Positions 35,301 to 45,708 of a DNA stretch of 64,000 nt are shown one piece after another (the stretch's first letter is position 1; each line of letters opens with the position of its first letter). The notes under the pieces are model-generated. The model searched no databases and was not told the origin of the DNA. It saw nothing but the letters and a program-made list of their open reading frames with translations. The translations under genes were made by a program, and so were the position numbers. The stretch comes from Pseudomonas profundi (GTDB taxonomy: Bacteria > Pseudomonadota > Gammaproteobacteria > Pseudomonadales > Pseudomonadaceae): NCBI RefSeq assembly GCF_008638305.1, contig NZ_VTPZ01000003.1, forward strand, positions 186,001-250,000, in the 5' to 3' direction.

Positions 35301-35427
35301 TCAGGGTGAAGGCGGGATCCTCGAGACGGCCCAGCCCGAGAAAGGCGATCAAGCCGCCAATACCGAGAATCAACGCGATCAGCCAGCTGCTGACCCGGCG
35401 GTTGATGAAATAACCGGCAACGTCCAT
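32365..35427 (-). CDS. RND efflux transporter permease
   Basis: 1020 residues, the full length of a proton-driven RND pump. N-terminal MDVAGYFINRRVSSWLIALI, 12 membrane segments in two halves, two large periplasmic loops, and the helix-4 proton-relay region GMLVDNAIVVVEGI with the GRQRGE turn. It forms the inner-membrane part of a tripartite pump exporting toxic compounds. The start ATG touches the adaptor stop codon (TAAATG). No outer-membrane channel gene is present, so it would use a TolC/OprM-type channel from elsewhere. Confidence 0.93.
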   Translation of the reverse strand: MDVAGYFINRRVSSWLIALILGIGGLIAFLGLGRLEDPAFTLKMAMVVTPYPGASPQQVEEEVTYPLENAIQQLPYIEEITSISSAGLSQITIEIQSQYGAEELAQIWDEMRRHVNDARPNLPPGVGDPQINDDFGDVFGTFMMLSGEGYSFTELRDFADYLRRELVLVPGVAKVSVAGAPQEEIHLEISRARLASLGIAPQRLQQVLSNQNVVSDAGHMLVGSESIRLHPTGEFQSVSELEQLIISEPGSAQRIYLGDIADVRRGFTERPGNLYRSAGEPALGLGVSFAAHVNVVDVGEAVAQRLAELDQDRPAGMRMAVFYNQADEVQSSVRGFVLNFLASVAIVICVLLVFMGLRSGLLIGMVLALTVLGTFIFMKILGIELQRISLGALVIALGMLVDNAIVVVEGILVGRQRGESTLQAARNIVSQTMMPLLGATVIAIIAFAPIGLSDHATGEYTISLFQVLLISLFLSWVTAITLTPFFASLLFKNAAPGADQPEATDPYRGIIFTAYRAMLGLALRQRTVTLVVLAVLMVGSIIGFSQVRQSFFPPSNTPMFFVDLWFPKGSDIRHTEEIVAQIDRYVLQQEGVQQVSTTIGQGALRFILTYFPQRRHANYAQLLVRTENRDQIQPLIRQLDSYLHDEHPGVQAKIKQLMLGPGTDSKIEARFTGPDPIVLRQLGAEATTIMREDPVSDAVMHDWRERTKLVRPQFVESQARELGVDKRDMDSMLKMNFSGLNVGLYRDGTRMLPIVARTPADERLDASGLDDLLVWSNGRATYVPIEQVVSGFVTEWEDPLIMRRDRKRTLTVQADPAITSGETAAQLFERLKPRIEAIELPRGYNLEWGGEFESSTKAKRAVFGSLPLGYLVMFLITILLFDSFKRAIVIWLTVPLAIIGVTVGFLLTGIPFGFMALLGFLSLSGMLVKNGIVLVDEIRLQLDSGRDPYDALVASAISRVRPVSMAALTTILGMAPLLTDGFFQSMAVVIMFGLGFATVLTLVVLPVLYSLFYRIAPVAR

Positions 35428-36540
35428 TTACAGTCCCCGCTCGCGTTCCCAGGCCCGCACGCTGCGACCCTCCGACAGCTCTGAACTGCCGACGGCGACG
35501 ATCTGCTCGCCAGGTTGCAGCCCTTCCAGGATCTCGATGCCATTGCGGGTCAGTTCACCCACCTTCACGTCGCGAGCGCTGACCTTCAGTCCGTCCTCGC
35601 TATCAGTGACCACCCAGACCCGGCGCTGATCGGCCGTTCCCGTATCCGGACTGAACACAGCCTCGACCGGGACGGTTACCGACAGTTCACCGCTGTGGCG
35701 CAGCTTGGCGAAGTCGATAATCACCTTGGCGCTCATGCCCGGCAGCAGGATCAGACCTTCGGGCGGTTGTACGCTCAGTGTGACCTGATAGGTCAGGGTT
35801 TTAGGATCCGGCTGACTGGCATGCTCCTTGTAGCGGGCATCGAGGTCGAGATCCGGCAGGTTCTCCATACGCACACGAGGGTGATAATTGGTGACGTTCA
35901 TATCCCGGCGTAACGAGGACAGCAAATTTTCCGGCACCTGGAACACCACATCCATACTGCCGCCGGCATACAAGGTGGCGATCGGCTGATTGGCCTGCAC
36001 CACCTGATAACGTTCGACATGGGTGCGCGCCACCAGGCCATCGAAGGGAGCCAGCAAGCGGGTGTAGGCCAGTTGCTGGCGGGACAGTTCAAGTGCCGCC
36101 TCGGCCTGATTGAACTGCGCCTGGCGCTCGTCGACTTCCGCCTGCGAGACCATCTTGCGGTCAACCAGCTGCTTCATCCTCTCCAGCTGCGAGCGGGACA
36201 GATCGTAGGAAGACTGAGCGTCATTGAGCCGCAAACGGTAATCGGTGTCGTCCAGCTCGGCCACCAGCTCGCCCTGGGCAATCCGCTGACCTTCACGTAC
36301 AGCCAGGTTGTGTAATTGTCCTCCGATACGAAAGGACAGCTCGGCTTCCTCGGGTGATTTCAGCCGGGCCGGAAATTCCCGAATCTGATTACTTGCAGGA
36401 TCGCCCACAGTGAAGATCTTGACCGGACGAGGAGCTTGCTCAGGCTCGGTGGTCTGGTCCGAGCAGGCGGTCGCCAGGGCGGCAACCAGGGATACTGACA
36501 GGGCGCGAACCCAGCGGTTGAAACACGACATGAGGTCCAT
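35428..36540 (-). CDS. RND periplasmic adaptor (membrane fusion lipoprotein)
   Basis: 370 residues. Signal sequence with lipobox ATAC near residue 26, so a lipid-anchored periplasmic adaptor. The order lipoyl half (GQLHNLAVREGQRI), coiled-coil hairpin (about 95-165), second lipoyl half (LLAPFDGLVARTHVE), beta-barrel and membrane-proximal domain is complete. It links the RND pump to an outer-membrane channel. First gene of the two-gene operon. ATG at 36531 is an alternative start. Confidence 0.92.
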   Translation of the reverse strand: MDLMSCFNRWVRALSVSLVAALATACSDQTTEPEQAPRPVKIFTVGDPASNQIREFPARLKSPEEAELSFRIGGQLHNLAVREGQRIAQGELVAELDDTDYRLRLNDAQSSYDLSRSQLERMKQLVDRKMVSQAEVDERQAQFNQAEAALELSRQQLAYTRLLAPFDGLVARTHVERYQVVQANQPIATLYAGGSMDVVFQVPENLLSSLRRDMNVTNYHPRVRMENLPDLDLDARYKEHASQPDPKTLTYQVTLSVQPPEGLILLPGMSAKVIIDFAKLRHSGELSVTVPVEAVFSPDTGTADQRRVWVVTDSEDGLKVSARDVKVGELTRNGIEILEGLQPGEQIVAVGSSELSEGRSVRAWERERGL

Positions 36541-36708
36541 CTTCTTTTGGCGTTGAACGTGCCGCGATTATAGGGCAAAGCGGGCACAATTCAGCAAACA
36601 TAACGGTGACTGGCAGCAAACCTGGGGCCACGTGACGGGCGCTTCGCTTGCCGACCCAGGTTCCCGCGGTTAGCCTTTCGCATCGTCGATTTCAGGAGTG
36701 TCCGTGGT

Positions 36709-37383
36709 ATGCAGGTTCGAGGGTGGGATCTTCCGTTGCGTTTGTTTCACTGGTTGTTGGTCGTGGCCGTTACCGGCTCGTTGGCCACCATTTACCTGGG
36801 CGGCACCTGGATGGTCTGGCACGAGCGATTCGGCCTGGCTGTACTGGGTTTGCTGGTGTTTCGGGTGCTCTGGGGGCTGGTTGGCTCGACGCATGCCCGC
36901 TTCAGTGATTTTTTCCCCACACCACGTGCTCTGCTTGCGCATTTCCGAGGGCACCAGCAGAGCGCAGGGCACACCCCTGTTGGCGGTTTATCGGTGCTCG
37001 CCATGCTGGGCCTGTTCGGCTTTCAGGCGCTGTCGGGTCTGGTGGCGACCGACGATATCGCCTTCACCGGTCCCCTGCGCAGTCTGGTGTCCTCCAGTTT
37101 CAGCAACACCCTGAGCAGCTGGCATCGCTGGACCGAGGAGTTGATCTACGTGGTGATTGGGCTGCACATTCTGGCGATCGCTGTTTATCAGCTGCGTGGT
37201 AAAAAGCTGGTCGGGGCGATGCTGCACGGGAAAAAGGATGTGAGCGAGCCCGTCTCGGACCCCCGCCGTGGCAGCTGGATCGCGCTGCTGGTCGTGCTGA
37301 TACTCGCAGGACTGGCAGTCTGGGCGGCATCAGGCGCCTGGATTCCGGCACCAGCGCCGGCGCCTGCCACGCCGGCCTGGTAA
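36709..37383 (+). CDS. Cytochrome b561-family membrane protein
   Basis: 224 residues with four or five membrane helices. Candidate haem-ligand histidines are in LRLFHWLLV (helix 1), WHERFGLAVLG (helix 2 edge) and WHRWTEELIYVVIGLHILAI (last two helices), the pattern of Ni/Fe-hydrogenase-type b cytochromes. The C-terminus has a Pro/Ala-rich tail. It likely passes electrons between quinone and a c-type cytochrome; the convergent neighbour is a cytochrome c'. Confidence 0.88.
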   Translation: MQVRGWDLPLRLFHWLLVVAVTGSLATIYLGGTWMVWHERFGLAVLGLLVFRVLWGLVGSTHARFSDFFPTPRALLAHFRGHQQSAGHTPVGGLSVLAMLGLFGFQALSGLVATDDIAFTGPLRSLVSSSFSNTLSSWHRWTEELIYVVIGLHILAIAVYQLRGKKLVGAMLHGKKDVSEPVSDPRRGSWIALLVVLILAGLAVWAASGAWIPAPAPAPATPAW

Positions 37384-37392
37384 CGGACCCGA

Positions 37393-37860
37393 TTACTTCT
37401 GGCGGTACTTGTCGTGGCAGGCCTTGCAGGTCTGACCGACTTCGCCAAAGGCAGTGCGTACCTTGCTTTGGTCGCCTTCGTCAGCCGCGGCAACCAGATT
37501 CTCAGCGGCCCGGGTCAGGTCTCCGGAAAGCTTGATGACGTCAGGCGTGTTTTCGAACATCTCAGGCTTCACGCGGGTGACCTGGTCGCCTACATTCGTC
37601 TCGGTACCCGGACCAAATAGCGCACCCATGCCCGACTTGGAAATGGCGGAAATGGCATTGGCAGCCGCCAGCACCTGGTCCGGGTTGTAGGAAACAGTTT
37701 CATCAATCACCTGCTCCTTGATCTTGCCCATGTTCCAGCCCATGAAGCTGTAACCGGCCTTGCGCAACTTGATCTGATCTTCCGGTGAAACCTCTGCTTG
37801 GGCAGTCACGCTGGCTGCCAGCAGAGCGGCGCACAGTGCGCCGGCGATTGCGATCTTCAT
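37393..37860 (-). CDS. cycP: Cytochrome c'
   Basis: 155 residues. Cleavable signal (IAGALCAALLAASVTAQA), a four-helix bundle and the C-terminal haem site CKACH at residues 145-149, the hallmark of class II cytochromes c'. N-terminal RKAGYSFMGWNMGKI supplies the distal side. Located in the periplasm; in other bacteria it binds nitric oxide and protects from it. Only nine bases separate its stop from that of the cytochrome b561 gene. Confidence 0.93.
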   Translation of the reverse strand: MKIAIAGALCAALLAASVTAQAEVSPEDQIKLRKAGYSFMGWNMGKIKEQVIDETVSYNPDQVLAAANAISAISKSGMGALFGPGTETNVGDQVTRVKPEMFENTPDVIKLSGDLTRAAENLVAAADEGDQSKVRTAFGEVGQTCKACHDKYRQK

Positions 37861-37969
37861 CCTTACTCCTTATTCAGGGCTGGTTTTACTGTGCATACGA
37901 ACCGGTACGACCACCGATGAGGCCGAACCGGGACGGATTATAACGACTATACGAAACAAAACTCCGACA

Positions 37970-37983
37970 GCGCAGGCCTGCGC
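37970..37983 (-). terminator. Palindromic hairpin after the SulP gene
   Basis: GCGCAGGCCTGCGC is a perfect palindrome, flanked by complementary CGACA/TGTCG, 25 bases past the SulP stop. On the minus strand it is followed by GAGTTTTGTTT, which suits an intrinsic terminator. Confidence 0.5.
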
Positions 37984-38008
37984 GGCCCGGTGTCGCAGAC
38001 CCAACGGA

Positions 38009-39769
38009 TCAATCTTCTTCGGCACGCGCTTCGTTGGCGGCGCGATTGAGCCGGTTCAGCCCACCCAGGGTGTTGAACGCGATGTCAGTACTGGGGAACA
38101 CCTCACCCACCTGCCCGCTCACCCAGTCGGTCTTGGCCAGCTGATCCATCACCGGCCCTTTAACCTCCGCCAGGTGCACAGTGATATCCCGCTCGGCCAA
38201 TCCTTCGGTAAGCTCGCTGAGCATATCCAGCCCGGTACCGTCGATATGATTGACCGCCGACATGATCAATAGCATGTGGCGGGTATCGGGATACTCGACC
38301 AGTGCCTGCAGCACGCCCTGTTCGATGGCCTTGCTGTTGGCGAAGAAGATGCTTTCATCGACCCGCAGCGCCAGCAGATGCGGCTCGATTTCCACCAGAT
38401 GGCGGCGGGTACTGCGGAAATACTGGGTGCCCGGCACCCGACCAACGACCGCTACGTGAGGGCGACTGCCGCGCCATAACTGGGAGGCAATCGACAGGCT
38501 CACGCCCAGCACAATGCCGCCTTCGATACCGATGAATACCACCCCCAGCGCGGTACTCAGCAGGGTCAGCCCCTCTGCGCGGTCATAGCACCAGGCGCGC
38601 CGGAGCCCGGCGATATCAATAAGCGGCGTCACGGCGACCAATATGATGACCGCCAGCACAACCAGCGGCAGACTTGCGAAGAGCGGCGCGATGGTCAACA
38701 GGATCAGCGCGATCACGCTGGCAGCGATGACGCCTGCCAGCGGCGTGTTAGCTCCGCCCTCGACATTCACGATCGACCGCGAAAAACCGCCACATACCGC
38801 AAAACCACCGGACAAGCCGGCGCTCAGATTAGCTGCGCCCAGGCCGAGTAGCTCGCGGTCGGCATCAATACGTTGGCGTTTGCGCCGCGCCAGCGATTGG
38901 GCCAGTGACACGCTCTCGACAAAGCTGACCAGGCTGATCAGCGCGGCAGGCAGAAACAGCGAACGCAGGCTGGCAAAATCCGGCGTCACCCATTGCAGGC
39001 TCGGCAGACCGGCGGGCAACTCACCCACCACGGGCACCCCATGAACCGCCAGGTCAAAACCGAGCGTGACGGCCATTCCCAGCACCACCACCAGTATCGG
39101 CGCAAGGCGGGAGGCCAACCGGGAAATATCTGCTCTCATCCCGAGCTGCTGCAGATGCTCGGCCATGCGGCTGCGCGCGTAGATCAGCCACAGCAGCCCC
39201 AGCAAACCCATGCCCAGTATCAGCGAATTGATGGGCGTCCAGTTATCGAGCAGGTCCTGTGGGCTGGCGGGCATACCGCCAAGGCCAAACAGATGCGGCA
39301 ACTGGCTGAGGATGATCAAGATGGAGGCGCCGCTGATGAATCCGCTGATCACCGGATGACTCAAAAAATTGGCGAGAAAGCCCATGCGCAGCAGGCCGAG
39401 CGCAAACAACATGACGCCTGACAACAAGGCAAGCCAGATCGCCATCTGCAGGTAATGCTCGGTGCCTATCGTAGCCACCGGTGCCAGCAGCGTCGCTGTC
39501 ATCAAGCCGGTAACGGCGACGGGCCCGACCGACAGATTCATGCTGCTGCCAAACAGGGCATAAGCGATCAGCGGGAGGATGCTGGCGTACAGACCGATCT
39601 CCACCGGCAAACCCGCGAGCATCGCATAGGCCATGCTCTGCGGAATAATCATGATGCTGACGATAATTCCGGCGGTAACGTCGCCCCCCAGCCAGGCCTT
39701 ACGGTAATTGCGCAGCCACGCCAAATAACCATCGCCGCCCGGTGGCTGCAGCCTGGGATTGGTCAACAT
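38009..39769 (-). CDS. SulP-family anion transporter with STAS domain
   Basis: 586 residues. About 12-14 membrane segments with the SulP signature (WLGGDVTAGIIVSIMIIPQS near the start and VGPVAVTGLMTATLL), then a cytoplasmic STAS domain (about 440-560, including LLIMSAVNHIDGTGLDMLSEL, the helix-capping region). It should import sulfate or a related anion such as bicarbonate. It follows a BigR-type repressor by 79 bases on the same strand. In other bacteria BigR/YgaV operons contain sulfur-detoxifying genes, so sulfate or sulfite handling is the likely purpose. Confidence 0.92.
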   Translation of the reverse strand: MLTNPRLQPPGGDGYLAWLRNYRKAWLGGDVTAGIIVSIMIIPQSMAYAMLAGLPVEIGLYASILPLIAYALFGSSMNLSVGPVAVTGLMTATLLAPVATIGTEHYLQMAIWLALLSGVMLFALGLLRMGFLANFLSHPVISGFISGASILIILSQLPHLFGLGGMPASPQDLLDNWTPINSLILGMGLLGLLWLIYARSRMAEHLQQLGMRADISRLASRLAPILVVVLGMAVTLGFDLAVHGVPVVGELPAGLPSLQWVTPDFASLRSLFLPAALISLVSFVESVSLAQSLARRKRQRIDADRELLGLGAANLSAGLSGGFAVCGGFSRSIVNVEGGANTPLAGVIAASVIALILLTIAPLFASLPLVVLAVIILVAVTPLIDIAGLRRAWCYDRAEGLTLLSTALGVVFIGIEGGIVLGVSLSIASQLWRGSRPHVAVVGRVPGTQYFRSTRRHLVEIEPHLLALRVDESIFFANSKAIEQGVLQALVEYPDTRHMLLIMSAVNHIDGTGLDMLSELTEGLAERDITVHLAEVKGPVMDQLAKTDWVSGQVGEVFPSTDIAFNTLGGLNRLNRAANEARAEED

Positions 39770-39848
39770 AGGCGTCTCGCTTGGGGGGCATCAGATACCA
39801 GCAACCGTTGCTGCAGGGGAGTCGGGCAAGGCGTCATGCGGGCTATGC

Positions 39849-40175
39849 TCATCCAGCCTCCGCTGAGCAATACAACCGATACAGGGTATCGATCACTGCC
39901 AATGCCTGGGGACTCGCTATACGATAATAGATCTGCTTGCCCTCCCGCCGGGTCTCAACCAGCCCCTCCCGGCGCAGGACGCCCAGCTGCTGCGAGAGGG
40001 TCGGCTGCAGAATGCCCAGCTCCGTCTCCAGCTCACCTACGCTGAGTTCGTCCTCGATAATCCGACACAGCAACACCAGACGATCCGGGTTTGCCATGGC
40101 TTTCAACAGCCGCTGCGCCTGATCGGCCGCAGCGCGCAGTTTGTCGGTATCCAGGCTTGGTATGGGTTCCTGCAT
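39849..40175 (-). CDS. ArsR-family repressor of the BigR/SqrR type
   Basis: 108 residues. Winged helix with recognition helix ILQPTLSQQLGVLRREGLVETRREGK. The two cysteines typical of persulfide sensors are present: C37 in LVLLCRII and C103 in RLYCSAEAG. In BigR, YgaV and SqrR these form a tetrasulfide or disulfide in response to hydrogen sulfide or persulfides and release DNA. The ATG at 40175 follows CCGGAA; earlier ATGs lack a ribosome site. It precedes the SulP gene and probably represses both. Confidence 0.85.
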   Translation of the reverse strand: MQEPIPSLDTDKLRAAADQAQRLLKAMANPDRLVLLCRIIEDELSVGELETELGILQPTLSQQLGVLRREGLVETRREGKQIYYRIASPQALAVIDTLYRLYCSAEAG

Positions 40176-40409
40176 GTAGGTTCCGGTTCCAGTAGGTGCC
40201 ATGACGCGCATTATTAACTATATGAATAGATAGATTGTAGGCGAATACGCCTTCATCGGCCGTCCGGTCATGATTATTTTCGCCAATGCGTAAATATATG
40301 GCGTTGGGATAAAAGCGAAACTCCCCTGCGCAACGCATGGCCACGTTGCTGCGTTTGGTCGATACTGGCAGGCGTTACCAACAACCAGATTACAGGAGTA
40401 CCCCATCAC

Positions 40410-41183
40410 ATGAGCGCAGACCGTTTCGACCTGACCGGCAAAACCGCATTAATTACGGGTGCCTCCAGCGGGCTGGGCGAACATTTCGCGCGGGTATTGG
40501 CTGGCGCCGGTGCGCGGGTTATCGTCGCCGCGCGCCGGGTCGAACGTTTGCAAGCCCTGGTGGCGGATCTGCAGGCGCAGGGTCAGGAGGCGCTGGCCGT
40601 TGCGATGGATGTGACCGATTCCGACAGCGTCGATGCCGGCTTCAAACAGGCTGAGCAGGCCTGGGGCGTGGCTGACATCCTGGTCAACAATGCCGGCATC
40701 AGCAATCCGGTGCCCTTTCTCGACCTGACCGAAGGCAACTGGCGCAGCATGCTCGACACCAACCTGGACGGTGCCTGGCGCGTGGCGCATCGCGCAACCG
40801 TCGCGATGGCCAAGGCAGGCAAGGGCGGCAGCGTGATCAATATCGCATCAATCCTGGGTTTGCGGGTGGGTCCGGCGCTCAGTCATTATGCGGTGGCCAA
40901 GGCTGGGGTAGTGCAGCTGACGAAGGCCATGGCGGTGGAACTCGCACGCAATGATATCCGGGTAAATGCGCTGGCGCCGGGCTACTTCCGCACTGAAATG
41001 AACACTGATTACTTCGATACCGATCAGGGCCAGGACTATATTCGCCGCAAGGTACCCATGCGCCGCCTGGGCGATATGGAAGATCTCAGCGGGCCGCTTT
41101 TGCTGCTGGCCAGCGATGCCGGAGCATTCATGACTGGCACTATCATCAATGTCGACGGCGGCCATGTGACCAACAGTCTCTGA
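40410..41183 (+). CDS. SDR-family oxidoreductase
   Basis: 257 residues. NAD(P)-binding TGASSGLGEHFAR, NNAG, and the catalytic Ser-Tyr-Lys (SILGLRVG then YAVAKAGVVQ). The C-terminal NVDGGHVTNSL closes the fold. It resembles FabG-like 3-oxoacyl reductases and 3-hydroxy alcohol dehydrogenases; the substrate is not determined by sequence. It is not obviously part of the kinase operon that follows. Confidence 0.88.
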   Translation: MSADRFDLTGKTALITGASSGLGEHFARVLAGAGARVIVAARRVERLQALVADLQAQGQEALAVAMDVTDSDSVDAGFKQAEQAWGVADILVNNAGISNPVPFLDLTEGNWRSMLDTNLDGAWRVAHRATVAMAKAGKGGSVINIASILGLRVGPALSHYAVAKAGVVQLTKAMAVELARNDIRVNALAPGYFRTEMNTDYFDTDQGQDYIRRKVPMRRLGDMEDLSGPLLLLASDAGAFMTGTIINVDGGHVTNSL

Positions 41184-41238
41184 TCCGAGTCTTCCGCTGA
41201 ATTCATTTCCGCGCCGCGTATTACGGAAACCTTCTTGA

Positions 41239-44200
41239 ATGCTGCCAAAGCTGTTACCCACTAATGAATGCCTGCTGCGCATAACCGGCGCAGCCTTGCT
41301 GGGATTGCTGTTCGCCTTCTTCGCCTGGTCCAGCCAGGAGAAACGGGACCAGTCGTGGGATGCGCAGCTCGCCACCCATTCACAGATGCAGCGTCTGGCT
41401 GTGCAACAGTCGCAGCAATCGCTCCGCCGTAAGGCGTTGATGGCAGCCAACAGTGTTTCGGCAGACCCCGATACCCTGCGCCTGATCAGGCGCATCAAGG
41501 TACTCGCCGAGCGCGACGGCCTGGACAGCCCCGCAGTCTTGACCCTGCGCGCCCAGCTGGAGAGCGATCTGCGGCGTTTCTGGGTTGTGCTCAAGGAATC
41601 CGGTGCCGATCAGCTCAATATTCACCTGAGCCCTGGCGTGGTCAGCCTGCTGCGCATGCATCAGCCGGTCGCATGGGGCGATTCGATGGCAACTATCCGA
41701 CCCATGGCTGACCGGGTGCAACGCACCGGCATACCGCTTAGCGGTCTGGGTGCAGGACATTACGGCGCGGGCATCCGTGCGATCGTACCGGTGTTCGCCA
41801 CTGACTATGATGACGAGGAGGTCATTGCCAGTATCGAGGTTGGCTTCGGGCTCGGCTCGGGCCTGCATCAGCTCGATGAAGAGCTGGAATCTGGCCTGGC
41901 GGTGTTGGTCAATTCATCGGCGATCAAGGACGTAGTCCTTGATCAGCCCAGCGCGGGTGCGTTCCGGCTCGCGGGCACCGAGTGGCTCATCAATAGCTAC
42001 TCGCGACCACGTATTCTGCCCTGGCTCCTGGCCGGCCAGCTGCCAGCCGATGCGCTGCAAGGCCAGGCGCAGCGCGTCCAGGTCGATGACCGTCATTACC
42101 TGCTTACGCCGATTCTGCTACGGCATTTCAGCAATACCGACACTGACGCCCCGCCACATGCGGTCATGCTGGCCTCACGCGATATCACGCCCCTCTGGAA
42201 CAGTTACCTCAACGGCAAGCGCCTGTCGCCGCTGTACTGGGGCTTCGGTTACCTGGCTGCATTGGCGTTGATGGGCGCGTTGATGTTGGGCACCCGGTTC
42301 GTTGTGCGACGTCAGGAGCAGGCCTGGCGGCAAAGCTTGCTGGAAGAGGCGGATCTGCGCGAGGCAAACCGCAAGCTTTCGGAGATTATCGTTGCCACCC
42401 AATCGGCCTACATCAACGAGAACAATCTCAACCAGAGCTTCGATCATCTGCTGGAGCAGATCCTCAGAGTGACGGAAAGCCAGTTCGGCTTTGTCGGGCA
42501 GGTACTGCGCGACGAACATGGCGAGCCCTATCTGAAGACCCACGCCATTACCAACATTGCCTGGGATGAAGACAGCGCCGCCATATTCCGCGGAAGAGGC
42601 CCCCAGGGCATGATCTTTCGTCGGCTGGACACCCTGTTCGGGCAGGTTCTGGTAACCGGTGAAGCCTACCTGTCCAACGACGCAGCGTCAGACCCCAATA
42701 ACAATCGGCTGCCGCCCGGCCATCCGCCGCTGGAAACCTTTGCCGGTCTGCCCATCTACTTCGGCGAAGAAATGATAGGCATGCTTGCCCTGGCCAACCG
42801 CAGCAGTGGCTACGACGAGCAGCTCACAGCTTTCCTCGCGCCCCTGCTGAGCAGCCTGGGCCAGCTGATTCACGCGCTGGTCAAGGACCGGGAAGAGCGC
42901 ACCACAGCTCAGCGTCTGGAACACCAACGTCAGGCGCTACGGGCAATGAACGAAATCGCCGGTGTGCCCGAGCCGGATATCACCCGGCAGCTCAAACAGG
43001 TTCTGGAGCTGGGCTGTCGCTACCTGGGCATGGACATGGGCATCGTCAGCCATATTCAGGACGAGAATTACCGCGTCGTTGCCGTGCACAGTAAGAACGG
43101 GAAAGTAACCGAGGGGCAGCAGTTTCCTCTCGGGACAACCTACTGTGCGCTGACGCTGCAGTACCAGGATGTGCTGGCCATCAATGATATGGAGCAGTCA
43201 CCTCATAACGACCATCCCTGCTATCGCACCTTTGGTCTGCGCAGCTATATCGCGGTTAGCCTGCAGGTTGGCGACGAGCGCTACGGCACCTTGAATTTCT
43301 CTTCATCGGAGCCGCGACCTCATCCCTTCGATGAAACCGACCTGGAATTCGTACGTCTGCTCGGCCCCTGGGTCAGCGAGGCATTGCGACGGGACCTGAT
43401 GCAACAGGAGCGCGAACAATTGCTGGCGCGCTTCGACAAGCTGACCACACACCTGCCAGGCGTTATCTATCAATATCAACAAGATAGCTCAGGGCACGGC
43501 TGGTTCCCCTATTGCAGCCAGGGCCTAGAGGAAATATGCGGCACCAGCACCGAGCAGGCGCAGCAAGATGTCGAGACAGTGCTCTGCAGAATACATGGGG
43601 ACGATCGTCAGCGCGTCACCGAGAGCATCCAGCTCTCTCGTCAGATGGTTACGGAGTGGCAAGATGAATTCCGCATAGAACACCCCCTTTTCGGCGAGCG
43701 CTGGATAGCCGCCATTGCCAGCCCCGAGTCCTTGCCCGATGGCACCCTGATCTGGCACGGCTTCGCTGCCGATATTACCCAGCGCAAACAGATGGAAATG
43801 GCTCTGGAGCTGGAACGCGCGCGGCTGGCCAGCATTATTCAGGGCGCCAACCTGGGCACCTGGGAATGGAACGTGCAAACCGGTGAGACTGTTTATAACC
43901 AACGCTGGTATAACATCAACGGCCGCACGCCCGCGGACATCCAGGCCACGACGGTGGATGTCTGGCGAGAGCTCATCCACCACGAGGACCGCGGGGAGGC
44001 GGATCGCCTGATACAGGCGCACCTCAACGGGAAGCTTGAACACATCGATTTCAGATACCGGGTACGGCACAAGGATGGCCACTGGGTCTGGGTTCATGAC
44101 CGTGGCCAACTCATCAGCCGTGACGCCAACGGCCAGCCGCTCTGGGCCAGTGGGACATGCACGGATATTACCGATGACATGCGACGCGACACGGAAATCC

Positions 44201-45708
44201 GACAGGCGCGGGCGTTCCTCAGGGCCGTTATCGATGCTTCCACCGAGGTGGCGGTGGTCACGACAGATCTGGAAGGCAGTATTACCCTGTTCAACACCGG
44301 TGCCTGCAAACTGCTCGGCTACAACGCCGATGAGATGATCGGCAAGCGCACACCGGTAAGCTACCACCTGGATAGCGAACTGGAGCGGCGGGCGCAAATA
44401 CTCAGCACCGAGCTTGGCTATGCCGTGGACCACCGCGAAGCGCTATTGGCCAATGCGCGCCGCGGCAAACCGGAAACCCTGCCCTGGACCTATATCAACA
44501 AGAACGGCAGTCAGCGGCTGGTCAACCTGACCGTGACCGGCATCCGCGATCAGAATAATGAGTTGACCGGCTTCCTTGGCGTTGCCACGGATATCACCGA
44601 ACTCATCCAGGCAACCCGCGAGCTGCAGCGCAGCGAAGCCCGTTTCCGCAACATGGTGAGTAATCTGCCCGGAGCGGTCTATCGCTGCGCGGCGGATGAG
44701 CATTGGACCGTCACCTATCTGAGCGATGAAATCGAAGTGATCACCGGTTATCCGGCAGAGGATTTCGTCAACAGCCAGGTGCGCAGTTACGTCAGCATTA
44801 TTCACCCCGAAGACACACCGCGTAATCGAGGCGGGGCGGCGAACCTGGCCCAGGGCGAAAGCTTCGAGCTGACCTATCGAATCGTTCACGCCCAGGGCCA
44901 TGAAATCTGGGTGCGCGACAAGGGCCGCGGCGAATACGACAGCGAGGGCCGACTGCTGTGGATCAGCGGCTTTGTTTGGGACGTCACCGAGCGCTACCGG
45001 ATTGAACAGATGAAATCGGAGTTCGTCTCCACCGTCAGCCATGAGCTACGCACACCGCTAACGGCCATCAGCGGTGCATTGGGCCTGATCGAAGGCGGCG
45101 CGCTGGGCGAGTTGCCTGCGCCGATGCACAAGATGCTGGCCATTGCTTCGAACAACAGCCGCACCCTGACCCATCTGGTGAACGATCTGCTGGACCTGGA
45201 CAAGCTGGCGGTCAATCGAATGCATTTCGACATGCAACATGTACCGCTGCAGCCATTGCTGGAGCAGGCGCTGGATGCAAACCGTAGCTACGCTGACCAG
45301 TTCGATGTCACGCTGCGCTGTGGTCAGGTAGATCCGGTACTGGTCCACGCCGATCCGCGCCGGCTGGCCCAGGTACTGGCTAACTACCTTTCCAATGCGG
45401 CCAAGTTTTCCCATCAGGGCGGTACCGTTACCCTTGATGCCCGTTACGCTGAGGGTCGTGTTTGCATCAGCGTCGTCGATGAAGGTGAAGGTATACCGCA
45501 GGAAGCCCACGCCCGGTTGTTCGAGCGTTTCTCTCAGGTCGACAGTTCAACGACCCGGCGGCGCGGCGGAACGGGATTGGGGCTCGCCGTGACCAAAGAC
45601 CTGGTGGAGCATATGGGAGGGCAGGTCGGGTTCGAATCCGAACCTGGCAAAGGCTCGGTGTTCTGGTGCGAGCTGGCTGCAGAACCGACCGACGGAAGTG
45701 AAACCTGA
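41239..45708 (+). CDS. Large sensor histidine kinase (dCache-GAF-GAF-PAS4-HisKA-HATPase)
   Basis: 1489 residues. TM1 at about 13-30, a periplasmic dCache_3-like domain (about 35-320, with [17 protein letters not shown] and GIRAIVPVF), TM2 at about 331-352, GAF 1 (about 397-550), GAF 2 (about 580-717) and four PAS domains (about 732-850, 863-988, 994-1115, 1134-1255). HisKA (about 1257-1325) carries [13 protein letters not shown], and the ATPase (about 1370-1480) has N-box [10 protein letters not shown] and GTGLGLAV. All phosphotransfer residues are present. It senses an unknown periplasmic ligand plus cytoplasmic signals. Its stop overlaps the following response regulator start (TGATG). Confidence 0.92.
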   Translation: MLPKLLPTNECLLRITGAALLGLLFAFFAWSSQEKRDQSWDAQLATHSQMQRLAVQQSQQSLRRKALMAANSVSADPDTLRLIRRIKVLAERDGLDSPAVLTLRAQLESDLRRFWVVLKESGADQLNIHLSPGVVSLLRMHQPVAWGDSMATIRPMADRVQRTGIPLSGLGAGHYGAGIRAIVPVFATDYDDEEVIASIEVGFGLGSGLHQLDEELESGLAVLVNSSAIKDVVLDQPSAGAFRLAGTEWLINSYSRPRILPWLLAGQLPADALQGQAQRVQVDDRHYLLTPILLRHFSNTDTDAPPHAVMLASRDITPLWNSYLNGKRLSPLYWGFGYLAALALMGALMLGTRFVVRRQEQAWRQSLLEEADLREANRKLSEIIVATQSAYINENNLNQSFDHLLEQILRVTESQFGFVGQVLRDEHGEPYLKTHAITNIAWDEDSAAIFRGRGPQGMIFRRLDTLFGQVLVTGEAYLSNDAASDPNNNRLPPGHPPLETFAGLPIYFGEEMIGMLALANRSSGYDEQLTAFLAPLLSSLGQLIHALVKDREERTTAQRLEHQRQALRAMNEIAGVPEPDITRQLKQVLELGCRYLGMDMGIVSHIQDENYRVVAVHSKNGKVTEGQQFPLGTTYCALTLQYQDVLAINDMEQSPHNDHPCYRTFGLRSYIAVSLQVGDERYGTLNFSSSEPRPHPFDETDLEFVRLLGPWVSEALRRDLMQQEREQLLARFDKLTTHLPGVIYQYQQDSSGHGWFPYCSQGLEEICGTSTEQAQQDVETVLCRIHGDDRQRVTESIQLSRQMVTEWQDEFRIEHPLFGERWIAAIASPESLPDGTLIWHGFAADITQRKQMEMALELERARLASIIQGANLGTWEWNVQTGETVYNQRWYNINGRTPADIQATTVDVWRELIHHEDRGEADRLIQAHLNGKLEHIDFRYRVRHKDGHWVWVHDRGQLISRDANGQPLWASGTCTDITDDMRRDTEIRQARAFLRAVIDASTEVAVVTTDLEGSITLFNTGACKLLGYNADEMIGKRTPVSYHLDSELERRAQILSTELGYAVDHREALLANARRGKPETLPWTYINKNGSQRLVNLTVTGIRDQNNELTGFLGVATDITELIQATRELQRSEARFRNMVSNLPGAVYRCAADEHWTVTYLSDEIEVITGYPAEDFVNSQVRSYVSIIHPEDTPRNRGGAANLAQGESFELTYRIVHAQGHEIWVRDKGRGEYDSEGRLLWISGFVWDVTERYRIEQMKSEFVSTVSHELRTPLTAISGALGLIEGGALGELPAPMHKMLAIASNNSRTLTHLVNDLLDLDKLAVNRMHFDMQHVPLQPLLEQALDANRSYADQFDVTLRCGQVDPVLVHADPRRLAQVLANYLSNAAKFSHQGGTVTLDARYAEGRVCISVVDEGEGIPQEAHARLFERFSQVDSSTTRRRGGTGLGLAVTKDLVEHMGGQVGFESEPGKGSVFWCELAAEPTDGSET

